Below are positions 41,711 through 50,620 of a stretch of DNA of 64,000 nt, piece after piece; position 1 is the stretch's first letter; the number at the start of each line of letters is the position of its first letter. Under the pieces are notes generated by a model, which was given only the letters and a program-made list of their open reading frames with translations, ran no database searches and was not told the origin of the DNA. Made by a program: the position numbers and the translations under genes. This stretch comes from Gudongella sp049310905 (GTDB lineage: Bacteria; Bacillota; Clostridia; Tissierellales; Tissierellaceae), in NCBI RefSeq assembly GCF_049310905.1, contig NZ_JBMEMN010000002.1:1-64000 (forward strand), written 5' to 3'.

Positions 41711-42469
41711 TTACATATTCTCGTTTCTGTTTCCTTGTCTCAACCCGTTAATTATAACATCCATCTTGTCGGTATGTGTACCTTTCCAGTATATTTTTCC
41801 ACAATTTTCGCATATTTTAAAGACATGACGTATTTCCCTTACACCTTCTGGCAATTGATCCTCTATTTTCTCTTTATTGATAGGAACAAGTACACCATTA
41901 CACACAAGACACCTTGAAAAAGGCTTGATGTTTTCAAGAAGGTTAAACTTTTCAATGACCTCTTTCAGCTGTTCCATTGGATATCTGGACCTAACGAGGT
42001 AGGGATATGAAACATTCTTCCGCATTAAAAGCTCCCTGTCAAAGGATAAAAGAATCCTCTTTTCGGATTCTGATATATTGGCAAGCCAGGGATCATCAGC
42101 ATCTATTCTGTAGACAACATCAAATCCCAGCATTCTAAGATACCTAGCAAGTTTTCCCAAATGTACATCAAGAACAAATCTATGTACTTCAGGAAATTCT
42201 ATCACTGTCTTGGATATAGAATTTACATCAATTTTTTTGAATACCGGATAAACCGAGACCCTTTCTCCTCCATACAGCTTTCGGGAAAAACCTTCCACCT
42301 CTCCATCTATAAGTAGTAGCCCTACTTCGCTGTGTGGTATTCCAAGTGATTCAACTACATCCTTAACCGAAGGCGTTCCTTTAATATGAATGATAATTTC
42401 ACCGCCTTCGCGATGGTTCCAGAGGAGTCTATTCAATTCACCATATATTCTTAAATCGACATGATTCAT
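41711..42469 (-). CDS. Mut7-C RNase domain protein with N-terminal ubiquitin-like domain
   Basis: The 252-residue protein joins an N-terminal beta-grasp (Mut7-C ubiquitin/MoaD-like) domain (about 1-80) to a Mut7-C RNase domain (about 90-235). The latter shows LDVHLGKLARYLRMLGFD near residue 100, the SFDRELLMR acidic motif near 140, and two CxxC zinc pairs (CLVC and CENC). Start ATG follows GGAGGAAATT. It is 27 bases upstream of the DUF2974 gene. It is probably a PIN-like RNA nuclease; target unknown. Confidence 0.88.
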   Translation of the reverse strand: MNHVDLRIYGELNRLLWNHREGGEIIIHIKGTPSVKDVVESLGIPHSEVGLLLIDGEVEGFSRKLYGGERVSVYPVFKKIDVNSISKTVIEFPEVHRFVLDVHLGKLARYLRMLGFDVVYRIDADDPWLANISESEKRILLSFDRELLMRKNVSYPYLVRSRYPMEQLKEVIEKFNLLENIKPFSRCLVCNGVLVPINKEKIEDQLPEGVREIRHVFKICENCGKIYWKGTHTDKMDVIINGLRQGNRNENM

Positions 42470-42538
42470 ATAATTTCCTCCAACGATTTCCTTAAAATTA
42501 TTATACCCTGGATTTCCATAACTACCGACATAATATGA

Positions 42539-42658
42539 GTTTTTGTTTGTTACTCAACTCTCCAGATGGTGGCTAAAGCCCTTGGGGCTGAAGTATTCTG
42601 GGATGAGGCAACAAAGACAATATCATTCAGAGATAAAATTTGGATGTCTTCAAATTGA
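42539..42658 (+). pseudogene. relic of a copper-amine-oxidase N-terminal (PF07833-type) domain gene
   Basis: Plus-strand codons from 42539 spell, among other residues, STLQMVAKALGAEVFWDEATKTISF, which fits the repeated VAEALGAxVxWDxxTxT motif of the copper amine oxidase N-terminal-like domain found in secreted clostridial proteins. The frame ends at a TGA at 42656 and has no start or ribosome binding site. A terminator with a T-run follows on the same strand, which is what the end of a decayed plus-strand gene would look like. Confidence 0.55.
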
Positions 42659-42671
42659 AGACATCCTTTTT
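42642..42671 (+). terminator. plus-strand terminator, probable remnant of the decayed gene
   Basis: GGATGTCTTC (42642-42651) pairs with GAAGACATCC (42657-42666), a perfect 10-bp stem with a 5-base loop, followed by TTTTT. The stop codon of the minus-strand gene that follows lies inside the hairpin. Confidence 0.75.
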
Positions 42672-44092
42672 AGATGCTCTATTAGCCTAGTGTTGTTATC
42701 TGTCCTAAAAAAATGTTCGAAACACATTTTTGCAACCCTTGGTGTGAAAATCCCAGCCTTAACCTGTGGCCACTTGCTTGCCTGGTTATAGAATACCGTC
42801 TCGCTTGTCCAGGGTTTAAGATCAAATCTACAGACAAAGCTATCATATCCCAGTGCTGAAAGAGCAGCTATCCTGTGCTGACCTTCGCTGGCAACGAATC
42901 TGTAATCGTCCTTCCGGACTAGTAAATATCCCGTAATATATCCATCCACAAAGAAATCCGGATTATAACCAGTCTCCTTTAGAGTGTCATAAGCACCTCT
43001 AAGCCTATTGAACTCAGCATGACCAAATTCTTCAGTATTTGGACCAATATTATGATTCCCACCTTTTCTTGTTTCAAACCTTTTTTCCCTCAAAGGAGGA
43101 TTGGCAGGTCCTCTCCAGGGATCATACAACCATCCATGATCCATTGGAAAACAATCCACTCCCTCTTCCCAAAGGTAATTGTCTCTTCGATTGTCAGGTT
43201 GGAATTTATCATAATAGTCCTTGAGATATGATTCCTCATATTTTAAATCCTCGTTATTTTCATACTGTTTCAATGTTTCAACGAAATAGTGACCCTGCTC
43301 TGTATACATAAATCCATTGTTGTCCCTGCACTTTTCCATATCTACCTTAAGTATTACAGAGTTGCTCTTTAGTACCTCAAGACCTTCAGGAATCCTTGTC
43401 TCTTTCTGATCAATTTCATCCTTGGATGACAGAATCAAGATTTGAAACTCACTCTCTTTTGATATTAATGACCTATCCAAACAAATCTCCCTGCGAAACT
43501 CAACTGGATTTATCTTTATACCTTTTGGTATCAACATTATGATATCAACATCTTCGTTCTCAATATAATTATTCAAAAATTTCTTTTCCCTCATGTAATC
43601 GTCAACTATCCAGACAAGTCTGTCCACTTTTTGAGAATTCTCATTCCCGGCCATTAAAGGAGAAAGCTCTCTTTTCAAATACTCCCTTCTTAGCACAGGA
43701 AAATTGGCAAAGATGCATTTTTCCCATTCATCTTCACAGAGTGTCAAACCAATTGATTCGAAGCCCCTCTGAGTCATATAGTTCAATAAAAACCCACCAG
43801 TATTTTCAAGATATCCAGTCTTTCCCTTTTCCAAGTCAAAATTTTCAACTATGGTATTTATAAACTCTTCATATCTATATGGAAAATAATAATTGAATAC
43901 CTTTTCTTCATTTTTACACTTAATTCTTATTCTGTATCCCTGCTTGTCTTTTCTTGTGCTGGAATAGCTTTTTATATTTCTCAAGGCTTTTCTTGCTAGA
44001 ACAAGACTCTCTTCATCTCTACTCTTCATATACTCAATAAAAACTGAAATATTTCTGTCGTCTTCCAAAAGTTTTTCTCCATCTCCCGGCAT
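42650..44092 (-). CDS. unrecognised 480-residue protein with a ParB/Srx-like HR motif
   Basis: I do not recognise this protein as a named family. There is no signal peptide or membrane helix. The N-terminal half is charged and helical; the C-terminal part has a segment near residue 405-440, GYLLVRKDDYRFVASEGQHRIAALSALGY, whose GQHR pattern resembles the ParB-N/sulfiredoxin fold. A tryptophan- and proline-rich WLYDPWRGPANPP stretch precedes it near residue 320. ATG at 44092 has GAGGGGGTT upstream. Its last residues are encoded within the terminator hairpin of a relic gene, so the C-terminus may be recent. Function unknown. Confidence 0.7.
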   Translation of the reverse strand: MPGDGEKLLEDDRNISVFIEYMKSRDEESLVLARKALRNIKSYSSTRKDKQGYRIRIKCKNEEKVFNYYFPYRYEEFINTIVENFDLEKGKTGYLENTGGFLLNYMTQRGFESIGLTLCEDEWEKCIFANFPVLRREYLKRELSPLMAGNENSQKVDRLVWIVDDYMREKKFLNNYIENEDVDIIMLIPKGIKINPVEFRREICLDRSLISKESEFQILILSSKDEIDQKETRIPEGLEVLKSNSVILKVDMEKCRDNNGFMYTEQGHYFVETLKQYENNEDLKYEESYLKDYYDKFQPDNRRDNYLWEEGVDCFPMDHGWLYDPWRGPANPPLREKRFETRKGGNHNIGPNTEEFGHAEFNRLRGAYDTLKETGYNPDFFVDGYITGYLLVRKDDYRFVASEGQHRIAALSALGYDSFVCRFDLKPWTSETVFYNQASKWPQVKAGIFTPRVAKMCFEHFFRTDNNTRLIEHLKRMSSI

Positions 44093-44135
44093 AAAACAAC
44101 CCCCTCACACATAAAATATACCCAACAAATGTAAT

Positions 44136-44167
44136 ACAAAAAACTCCCGGCAAAAAAATCCGGGAGC
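44136..44167 (-). terminator. intrinsic terminator of the XRE-cupin gene
   Basis: CTCCCGG and CCGGGAG form a 7-bp stem around a 9-base loop and are followed on the minus strand by TTTTTT. It lies 30 bases after the stop. Confidence 0.88.
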
Positions 44168-44196
44168 TGTAACCAATATTTATTTGATAGTATTCC

Positions 44197-44748
44197 CTAA
44201 TATTTTACTATGTCTTGAAATACCACAGGTTCAATAAATGGATTTGAATAGCTGTGTTCCCTGTCAGCCTTAAATGAGAATGCAGCAGGGGCCTTGATCT
44301 GATAGCTTTCATCATCTACCTGCACTATCAGCCTGCCTTCGGTTACCACAATGTATTCGCGACTCGAACTTCTGTGAGGTGCGGATTTGTGGAATGCACT
44401 GGGCAGAAGCTTAATATAGAAATATTCAAAACCAGTTACTGGATTAAATGGAAATACATTGTAGAGAATCATCTTCCCCTCTGATTCATAAACAGGATCT
44501 TGTTCTTCAAAATTCACAACACCAAGTTTTTCTTCCTCTTTTGTCTCAAAAAGTTCAGAAAAAGATATTTTAAGACCAGTGGAAATCTTCCAAAGCGTTG
44601 ATATTGTAGGATTGGACTCTCCTCTTTCAATCTGTCCAAGCATCGCCTTGCTGACACCTGTCAGTTCTGCTGTTCCCTCCAGAGTCAATCCTCTTTCGGA
44701 CCTTACTCTTCTTAGCACTGTGCCCACATTCGTAGATGGATCTGTCAT
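44197..44748 (-). CDS. XRE-family transcriptional regulator with cupin domain
   Basis: The 183-residue regulator has an N-terminal helix-turn-helix (GTVLRRVRSERGLTLEGTAELTGVSKAMLGQIERGESNPTI type, about residues 8-52) and a C-terminal cupin sensor domain (about 90-180). ATG at 44748 has AAAAGGTG upstream, with an in-frame GTG nine bases earlier. It stands between two convergent terminators and divergent from sipI, which it might control. The small-molecule ligand is unknown. Confidence 0.88.
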   Translation of the reverse strand: MTDPSTNVGTVLRRVRSERGLTLEGTAELTGVSKAMLGQIERGESNPTISTLWKISTGLKISFSELFETKEEEKLGVVNFEEQDPVYESEGKMILYNVFPFNPVTGFEYFYIKLLPSAFHKSAPHRSSSREYIVVTEGRLIVQVDDESYQIKAPAAFSFKADREHSYSNPFIEPVVFQDIVKY

Positions 44749-44901
44749 ATTAATCACCTTTTCTTTATTTATATTTACGTTTTATCAATATTCTTGCTAT
44801 TTTTCTCTTAATTTCCTCTGTGCCATATCTTCGTTGTACTGAAACCCAACTAAGGGTATAATTATATTGTATTCAAAATTGACAAAGACAAGGAGAAAAC
44901 A

Positions 44902-45447
44902 ATGACTACTGATAATTCAAAGATAAGTCTCAACAGCAAACTGATAATATTTTTTGTGATAGCTGCAATTATGATCACGGGAATATTAATCTCATTTGAT
45001 ACCATAGAAATAAATGGAGACTCAATGGTTCCGACCTTATCAGACGGTGATACAGTTGTCGTATGGAGTCTTCCTTACCTTCCTGGAATGCCGGATGAAA
45101 ACCTAGATTATGGAGATATAATCGTAATCTCTGCTCCCGATTCCATGGATAATGTTCTGATGATAAAAAGGATCATAGGTCTTGAACACGATGTAATAAC
45201 TATTGAAAATGGTCTTGTCTATAGAAACGGATTTCCACTTCAAGAACAATATGTCAACGGCATGACCCTGCCATTGAATTTGCAGGCAGATGAAGAAAAA
45301 ATGCCTGAATGGGATATGGATTACAGCTATACAGTTCCTGCAAATCACGTTTACATTCTTGGTGACAACAGACTTCTTTCATCAGACAGCCGTGAATATG
45401 GAGCTCTTCCTCGCAAAAATATAATTGGAAGAATGATTTTTCCATAG
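44902..45447 (+). CDS. lepB: signal peptidase I
   Basis: The 181-residue protein cleaves signal peptides on the outer face of the membrane. It has one N-terminal membrane helix (about 12-32), the catalytic Ser in GDSM (S41), the lysine general base in MIKRIIG (K89), and GDNRLLSSDSR near residue 150. ATG at 44902 has AAGGAG upstream, and a TATAAT box is about 45 bases upstream. It stands alone, convergent with the guanylate kinase gene. Confidence 0.93.
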   Translation: MTTDNSKISLNSKLIIFFVIAAIMITGILISFDTIEINGDSMVPTLSDGDTVVVWSLPYLPGMPDENLDYGDIIVISAPDSMDNVLMIKRIIGLEHDVITIENGLVYRNGFPLQEQYVNGMTLPLNLQADEEKMPEWDMDYSYTVPANHVYILGDNRLLSSDSREYGALPRKNIIGRMIFP

Positions 45448-45477
45448 ATTATCATGAATTCTGTGCTTCTATTTAAC

Positions 45478-46029
45478 CTATACCCAATCTGTCTCTTCTA
45501 ATTTACTGCCTATTCCCTCTATTATTATCCTGGACATCCACCAGTTGTCTTTTGTATTAAGAATAATAACATGAGAGATATCGGTCATTGCATCTATCTC
45601 TTCACCATATAGTTTGCTTCTGCTTGAGAAATCAGGATCTCCTCTTTCTTTCATCCTCTCAAAACATTCTTCAAGTGGTGTCCTTATCCCAATCACAAGA
45701 AGATTATCCGGAAATACCTCTTTAAGCCTTTTTGCACCATTGATGTCCACTACAATCGAAATCAACTCTCCCTTTGAAATCGAATCTCTCAAGGGTTTTA
45801 TTCCCATGCCGTAAAGATGCCCATTATACTCTGTGTATTCAAGAAGTTCCCCTTCATCATAAAGTCTGAGGAATTCCTTCTTCTCCATGAAAAAGTAGTC
45901 AACACCATCCCTTTCACCCTTTCTAACGGGTCTTGTGGTAAAAGTTATGACTTTTCTTAAATTCATGTATTTGGCAAGAGTTGTCTTCCCTGAACCACTT
46001 GGCCCAATAAATGCTACAATATTAATCAT
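45478..46029 (-). CDS. gmk: guanylate kinase-like protein
   Basis: The 183-residue protein has a P-loop GPSGSGKTTLAK near residue 9 and the guanylate-kinase lid/GMP-binding motif TFTTRPVRKGERDGVDYFF near 30-50, followed by YGMGIKPLRDS and IRTPLEECFERMKERGD. It converts GMP to GDP if it is the housekeeping enzyme. The sequence is shorter than typical Gmk (about 205), and the neighbours are membrane proteins, so it may be a second, specialised copy. Start ATG follows GAGGATGAT. Confidence 0.8.
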   Translation of the reverse strand: MINIVAFIGPSGSGKTTLAKYMNLRKVITFTTRPVRKGERDGVDYFFMEKKEFLRLYDEGELLEYTEYNGHLYGMGIKPLRDSISKGELISIVVDINGAKRLKEVFPDNLLVIGIRTPLEECFERMKERGDPDFSSRSKLYGEEIDAMTDISHVIILNTKDNWWMSRIIIEGIGSKLEETDWV

Positions 46030-46040
46030 ATTATCATCCT

Positions 46041-46583
46041 CTACCTGATTTTATAGATTCCATAGCTTCCTGTTATTGAGTCTCTAAAATAGTCATGCAT
46101 TGGCGGATTAAATGTGAATCTGAAAAATATCGAAAACATTAATCCTATCACTGTTATCCCTGCAATGAGAAGCATCAAGGATGGTCTCGTTTGACTCATT
46201 ACATAATATCGGGTAATCTGTCCTGCCAAAGCACCTAAAAGAAACGAAACCACATGAACGACAATATGTGCCTTAGCAAAGATCATCTCGTAAATCTCAA
46301 TCCCTCCAAAAGTTACTATCAGGAAGACGGCAGCTCCTGCAGCTAATGCAAATAAATAATTATTACCTCGAAGACCCAACAGAAAGTATTCAATTCCTCC
46401 AATTATAAGCATGGGAAAGAATGCCATTTTCCAATGCTCCCACTTGCTCTCATTTACAGGGCTGATTATTCCTAAAAATGTTATCCCAGTTGCCTTGTAT
46501 AGTTCATGAAAAGCAAGACCCATAAGAATAAGCAAAACCAAACCGAAATTTCTAGCTGAAGCCCAATCGCTGTAGGCTTTCAT
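46041..46583 (-). CDS. DUF6512-like membrane protein
   Basis: The 180-residue protein has about six membrane helices. The stretch FLGIISPVNESKWEHWKMAFFPMLIIGGIEYF, with the NESxWEHxK motif, is characteristic of DUF6512 family membrane proteins of Firmicutes. The function is unknown. ATG at 46583 (MKAYSDW) has AGGAGATGATTGAA upstream; the ATG nine bases earlier is too close to the box. It lies 11 bases before the gmk-like gene. Confidence 0.75.
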   Translation of the reverse strand: MKAYSDWASARNFGLVLLILMGLAFHELYKATGITFLGIISPVNESKWEHWKMAFFPMLIIGGIEYFLLGLRGNNYLFALAAGAAVFLIVTFGGIEIYEMIFAKAHIVVHVVSFLLGALAGQITRYYVMSQTRPSLMLLIAGITVIGLMFSIFFRFTFNPPMHDYFRDSITGSYGIYKIR

Positions 46584-46664
46584 TTCAATCATCTCCTAAA
46601 CATTCTTGAGTTTTCCCTTCTTATGCTAATATTTTCTTATGCTTAAAAACATCCGCAACCTAAA

Positions 46665-46925
46665 CTAGAACATCATCTGGCTGGGCATTCTTATGTATGA
46701 AAAAAGCATCCCTGCAAAAAGGAAGTAGAATACCACTCCAATCAGTGCAACAACAAGTTGGGCTTTGAAAAAGTTTGATTTACTCCTCTTTGTTCCATTG
46801 CCAAAGGCCCATACAAATGGCATAACAATATTAACCAAAGGTATTACCATAATCAAAGCTGTTATCAGCCACTCTGAAACACTTACTGGTTCATTGTTCC
46901 CATGTTCGTATCTGTAATCTCCCAA
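46665..46925 (-). CDS. small two-helix membrane protein
   Basis: The 86-residue protein has a polar N-terminus (MGDYRYEHGNNEP), two hydrophobic segments (about 18-40 and 57-75) and a loop with FGNGTKRSKSNFFKAQ. Clostridial proteins of this shape exist but I do not assign a family. It is upstream of the DUF6512 gene in the same direction with 80 bases between. No function assigned. Confidence 0.6.
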   Translation of the reverse strand: MGDYRYEHGNNEPVSVSEWLITALIMVIPLVNIVMPFVWAFGNGTKRSKSNFFKAQLVVALIGVVFYFLFAGMLFSYIRMPSQMMF

Positions 46926-47157
46926 AAGTATACTCCTTTCTTCGCATCCATAGATTTATCTTCTACTGTCATTATATCAATATTATCATGATTTTTTTGA
47001 ATTTTTGATAATAATCTGAAATTTTATTACTCTAATGGGAATATTTACAGCCTATTTCCAAAATGAGCAGTTGTAAATATCATGAAAATATATTCAGGGT
47101 ACTTCTCCTGGGTATACATAAGATAAGAAAGTTACCATGATAAGGTAAGGTGGTGCT

Positions 47158-48486
47158 ATGAAGCGAATAATAAGCATTATACTAGTTGCAGTAATTATTT
47201 TTGTGCCAATTTCAACTTCGAATTCCTCTGATATGGATGCTAAAGGTTCACCTCTAATTCTTACTATAGACCTTGATGATATGATAACAGCAGGTACTGC
47301 AGCAAGAATTGAACGAGGTGTCCAGGAAGCCGAGGAAAGAGATGCAACTGCCCTTGTCCTTCTTTTGGATACTCCTGGAGGACTTGTGGATTCAACCCTT
47401 AAGATTATCAGTGACCTCTCTGCATCGAATGTTCCAATAATAACTTATGTAACACCTCAAGGTGCAATTGCTGCTTCTGCAGGATCCTTTATTCTACTTG
47501 GAGGGCATATTACAGCAATGTCACCTGGGACAACCACTGGAGCAGCAATGCCAGTGACTATAACTCCTGGTGAGGAAGAAACCCAAACTGCCGATGACAA
47601 GACAATTCTATTTCTTGCAGGTCATATCAGAAGTATAGCAGAGACCAATGGAAGACCTGGAGACATTGCTGAGCGATTTGTAACAGAGAATCTTACCATA
47701 AGCAGTCTTGAGGCATTGGAGCTAGGCGTTGCAGATTATATTGAACCCAACCTGGTCTCACTTCTGGGTACTATTCACGGACAGGAAATTCAATTCCAGG
47801 GAAAAACAATAATGATGGACACAGAGGATGCAGTAATTGAATCAATTGAACCAGACCTAACTGAAAAGATTACGCATCTTATAAGCAATCCACAAATAAC
47901 ATTCATACTTCTTATGGTGGGAGTATACGGCATCATATTTGGAGTCAACAATCCCGGGACATTTGTTCCCGAGGTTCTGGGTGCCATTTCTCTTATACTT
48001 GCGCTGTTCGGGCTTGGAATGTTTGAAGTAAACCTGTTTGCCGTTATCATGATATTCCTCGGCATGGGACTTCTTGTAGCTGAAGCTCTCACCCCAACCT
48101 ATGGAGTGTTGGGGACTGGAGGAGTTGTCAGCGTTGTATTAGGAATCATATATCTCCCTGTTGAACCATTGGTCACCAGCAGATGGCTGATACAATTTAG
48201 ACTTATGGCAATAGGCATAGGTGCTGTAGGATCAATATTTCTGGTTATTCTTCTTGCAGGACTTGTAAGACTTAGGAAAACGCCTGTCTATATGGGTGAA
48301 AATGAATTTTTAAATGAACTGGGAATAACAATGGAAAATCTTGATCCACAGGGACTCGTAAGAGTAAAAGGAGAATTGTGGAAGGCACAGACACGAAGTG
48401 AGTCCTTTGTGCCAGCAGGAACTCATATAAGAGTATTGGAACGGCATCAAATGGTTCTTATAGTTGAACCGGTTGATAAAGAATAA
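47158..48486 (+). CDS. nfeD: NfeD family membrane-bound serine protease (ClpP-like)
   Basis: The 442-residue protein has an N-terminal signal/membrane segment, a ClpP-type serine protease domain (about 30-225; catalytic Ser in GAIAASAGSF near residue 108, DTPGGLVDS near 78), about five membrane helices (about 240-385) and a C-terminal NfeD OB-fold domain (about 390-442, LDPQGLVRVKGELWKAQ). NfeD proteases process stomatin-like proteins. It is followed after 29 bases by such a gene, the classical partnership. Confidence 0.92.
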   Translation: MKRIISIILVAVIIFVPISTSNSSDMDAKGSPLILTIDLDDMITAGTAARIERGVQEAEERDATALVLLLDTPGGLVDSTLKIISDLSASNVPIITYVTPQGAIAASAGSFILLGGHITAMSPGTTTGAAMPVTITPGEEETQTADDKTILFLAGHIRSIAETNGRPGDIAERFVTENLTISSLEALELGVADYIEPNLVSLLGTIHGQEIQFQGKTIMMDTEDAVIESIEPDLTEKITHLISNPQITFILLMVGVYGIIFGVNNPGTFVPEVLGAISLILALFGLGMFEVNLFAVIMIFLGMGLLVAEALTPTYGVLGTGGVVSVVLGIIYLPVEPLVTSRWLIQFRLMAIGIGAVGSIFLVILLAGLVRLRKTPVYMGENEFLNELGITMENLDPQGLVRVKGELWKAQTRSESFVPAGTHIRVLERHQMVLIVEPVDKE

Positions 48487-48515
48487 TGTAGCTTTAAATT
48501 AAAGGAGGTATTTCA

Positions 48516-49316
48516 ATGATACTGGATTTGTTTGAAGGAATTATCCCCTATCTGGGTGGTATAATCCTGGCTGGTGGACTTCTTAAGATGGCCGTAAAAG
48601 TAATCCCTGAATATGAAAGAGGTGTTCTTTTCAGACTGGGAAGACTTGTATCAGTTAAAGGTCCTGGCCTTATACTGATAATCCCATTCATTGATAAAAT
48701 TGTAAGGGTTTCATTAAGAATTATAGTTGACAACGTCCCACCACAGGAAGTTATTACAAAGGACAATGTTACCTGTAAGGTCAATGCTGTGCTTTACTAC
48801 AGGGTTACAGAACCTGATAAGGCAGTCATAAATGTTGAGAAATTCCATGAAGCAACAAGCCAGTTTGCCCAGACAACGATGAGAAGCGTTGTAGGTCAGG
48901 CAGACCTTGATGAACTTCTCTCAGAAAGGGATAAGCTTAATAAGAGAATTCAGGAAATCGTAGATTCAGCAACAGATCCATGGGGAATAAAAGTTACGGC
49001 AGTGGAAATCAGAGATGTTATGATTCCTGTGGAAATGCAACGGGCAATAGCACGACAGGCTGAAGCTGAACGTGACAGAAGAGCTGTTGTAATTCAGGCA
49101 GATGGTGAAAAGCAAGCCGCAAAGAAAATTGCAGAAGCAACGGAAATCCTCACAGAGGTTGACGGTGCAATGACCCTTAGGATGCTAAGAACCATAAGTG
49201 AATCTGCCAATCAGCAAAGCAATACCATTCTCTTCCCTCTTCCAATGGAATTAAAGCATCTTCTTAAGGATGTTGGTCCCAAGGAAGTTAAGGAAAAGAT
49301 AATTGAAACCGAATAG
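48516..49316 (+). CDS. SPFH-domain (stomatin/prohibitin) protein, slipin
   Basis: The 266-residue protein begins with one membrane helix (about 10-30) followed by the SPFH core: EYERGVLFRLGRL near residue 34, PPQEVITKDNVTCKV near 75, VVGQADLDELLSERD near 127, and coiled-coil helices rich in Ala and Glu to about 245. It organises membrane microdomains and is the known substrate or partner of NfeD proteases. Start ATG follows AAAGGAGGT. A terminator ends the two-gene operon. Confidence 0.93.
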   Translation: MILDLFEGIIPYLGGIILAGGLLKMAVKVIPEYERGVLFRLGRLVSVKGPGLILIIPFIDKIVRVSLRIIVDNVPPQEVITKDNVTCKVNAVLYYRVTEPDKAVINVEKFHEATSQFAQTTMRSVVGQADLDELLSERDKLNKRIQEIVDSATDPWGIKVTAVEIRDVMIPVEMQRAIARQAEAERDRRAVVIQADGEKQAAKKIAEATEILTEVDGAMTLRMLRTISESANQQSNTILFPLPMELKHLLKDVGPKEVKEKIIETE

Positions 49317-49327
49317 AATAATTCAAG

Positions 49328-49357
49328 CTGAGTCCCAATATGGGGCTCAGTCTTTTT
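49328..49357 (+). terminator. intrinsic terminator of the nfeD-stomatin operon
   Basis: CTGAGTCCC (49328-49336) pairs with GGGGCTCAG (49342-49350) with one T-G wobble, then TCTTTTTT. It lies 11 bases after the stop. Confidence 0.85.
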
Positions 49358-49526
49358 TATTGCGAATAGGAAATTTATACTTTTTTTAATCATGAAATTT
49401 CCGTAGATGAGTATCATAAAAAGCTTGCTTAATTCATCTTTAGATGTTTTTTCTATTTGATAGTTCCAGTTGATAGTTCCAGAAAAGTGTTAGTTGGAAT
49501 TATTTTTTCAAAATATGTGTAAACTG

Positions 49527-49577
49527 TTTTCAATATAGGTTTTAGTGGTATAATATAAATGTAGTTAAACGTTTAAC
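49527..49577 (+). promoter_or_regulatory. rbs promoter with LacI-family operator
   Basis: A -10 TATAAT (49549-49554) has a partial -35 TTTTCA 16 bases upstream. Directly downstream, at the start site, is the perfect 14-bp palindrome GTTAAACGTTTAAC (49564-49577) with the central CG typical of LacI/RbsR operators. The position would block transcription, so RbsR probably represses its own operon. Confidence 0.8.
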
Positions 49578-49598
49578 CAAATGGAATGAGTTGATTTT

Positions 49599-50606
49599 AT
49601 GAAGAAACGCAACACAACCATAAAGGATATCGCAAAGGCGGCGGGTGTTTCAACCGCAACTGTTTCAATGATATTAAATAAGAAGGATAAGAGTATCTCA
49701 CAACCAACAAGGGATAAAGTCCTTAAGATAGCAAAGGATATCAATTACATTCCCAACTCCATGGCCAGAAGTCTTGTAACCAGTCAAACAAAAACCTTGG
49801 GTTTGATACTTCCGGACATCGTAAACCCCTTCTTCCCCGAAATTGCAAGAGGTGCTGAAGACAAGGCAAGGGAATCCGGCTACAATATCATAATTTGCAA
49901 TACAGATGATAATGTGGATCAGGAGAATAAATATATTCAGATGCTGTCTGAAAAAATGGTTGATGGCATTATCCTCACCCACTCTGCGAACAGAAATGAT
50001 GAAATGACAGGTCTTGAGAACACCAGAATACCAATTATTTTGATTGACAGAGATTATGATTCACCTAATATACTGGGAAAGATTTTGGTTGATAATGCAA
50101 AAGCATCAAGTGAAGGTGTAAATTACCTTGTGACTAAAGGCTACAGGAGAATTGCTTATATTGCCGGCCCATTAAACACAGGTACGGCCAGAGACCGGCT
50201 TGAAGGATACAAAAAAGCACTATTGGATAATGATATTGAATACGACGAAAACCTTGTCAGGGTCGGAGAATACAGAACAAGATGGGGTTATGCAGCTGCA
50301 GAAGACCTGCTGAATAGCAATCTGGATTTTCAGGCTATCTTTTGTGGCAATGATGCCATAGCAATTGGCGCAATGAAAAGAATCAGGGAAATGGGAATCT
50401 CAATCCCCGATGATATTGCAATAATGGGATTCGATGATATATATATATCCTCCATGGTAGACCCTGAACTAACGACCATAAAGCAACCCAATTATTCCAT
50501 GGGCTATGAAGCTGTTAAAATGATGATTGATTCAATAGAAGGCAGAAAAGCTGATAATAATAATCTTATTCTAGATACAGAACTTATAATAAGAAAATCC
50601 AGTTGA
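49599..50606 (+). CDS. rbsR: LacI-family ribose operon repressor
   Basis: The 335-residue regulator has an N-terminal LacI helix-turn-helix (TIKDIAKAAGVSTATVSMILNK, residues about 6-27) with hinge region, and a periplasmic-binding-protein-like effector domain (about 62-335) with GLILPDIVNPFFPEIARGAE and DAIAIGAMKRIREMGI. It binds the palindrome just upstream, presumably releasing it with ribose. It is the first gene of rbsRKDACB, with the rbsK ribosome binding site overlapping its end. Confidence 0.92.
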   Translation: MKKRNTTIKDIAKAAGVSTATVSMILNKKDKSISQPTRDKVLKIAKDINYIPNSMARSLVTSQTKTLGLILPDIVNPFFPEIARGAEDKARESGYNIIICNTDDNVDQENKYIQMLSEKMVDGIILTHSANRNDEMTGLENTRIPIILIDRDYDSPNILGKILVDNAKASSEGVNYLVTKGYRRIAYIAGPLNTGTARDRLEGYKKALLDNDIEYDENLVRVGEYRTRWGYAAAEDLLNSNLDFQAIFCGNDAIAIGAMKRIREMGISIPDDIAIMGFDDIYISSMVDPELTTIKQPNYSMGYEAVKMMIDSIEGRKADNNNLILDTELIIRKSS

Positions 50607-50620
50607 AAGGAGCTAAAGAA

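Noticed and set aside
42543..42791. 82-residue plus-strand open frame
   Set aside because: It is a different frame from the copper-amine-oxidase-like motif and overlaps the minus-strand gene end.
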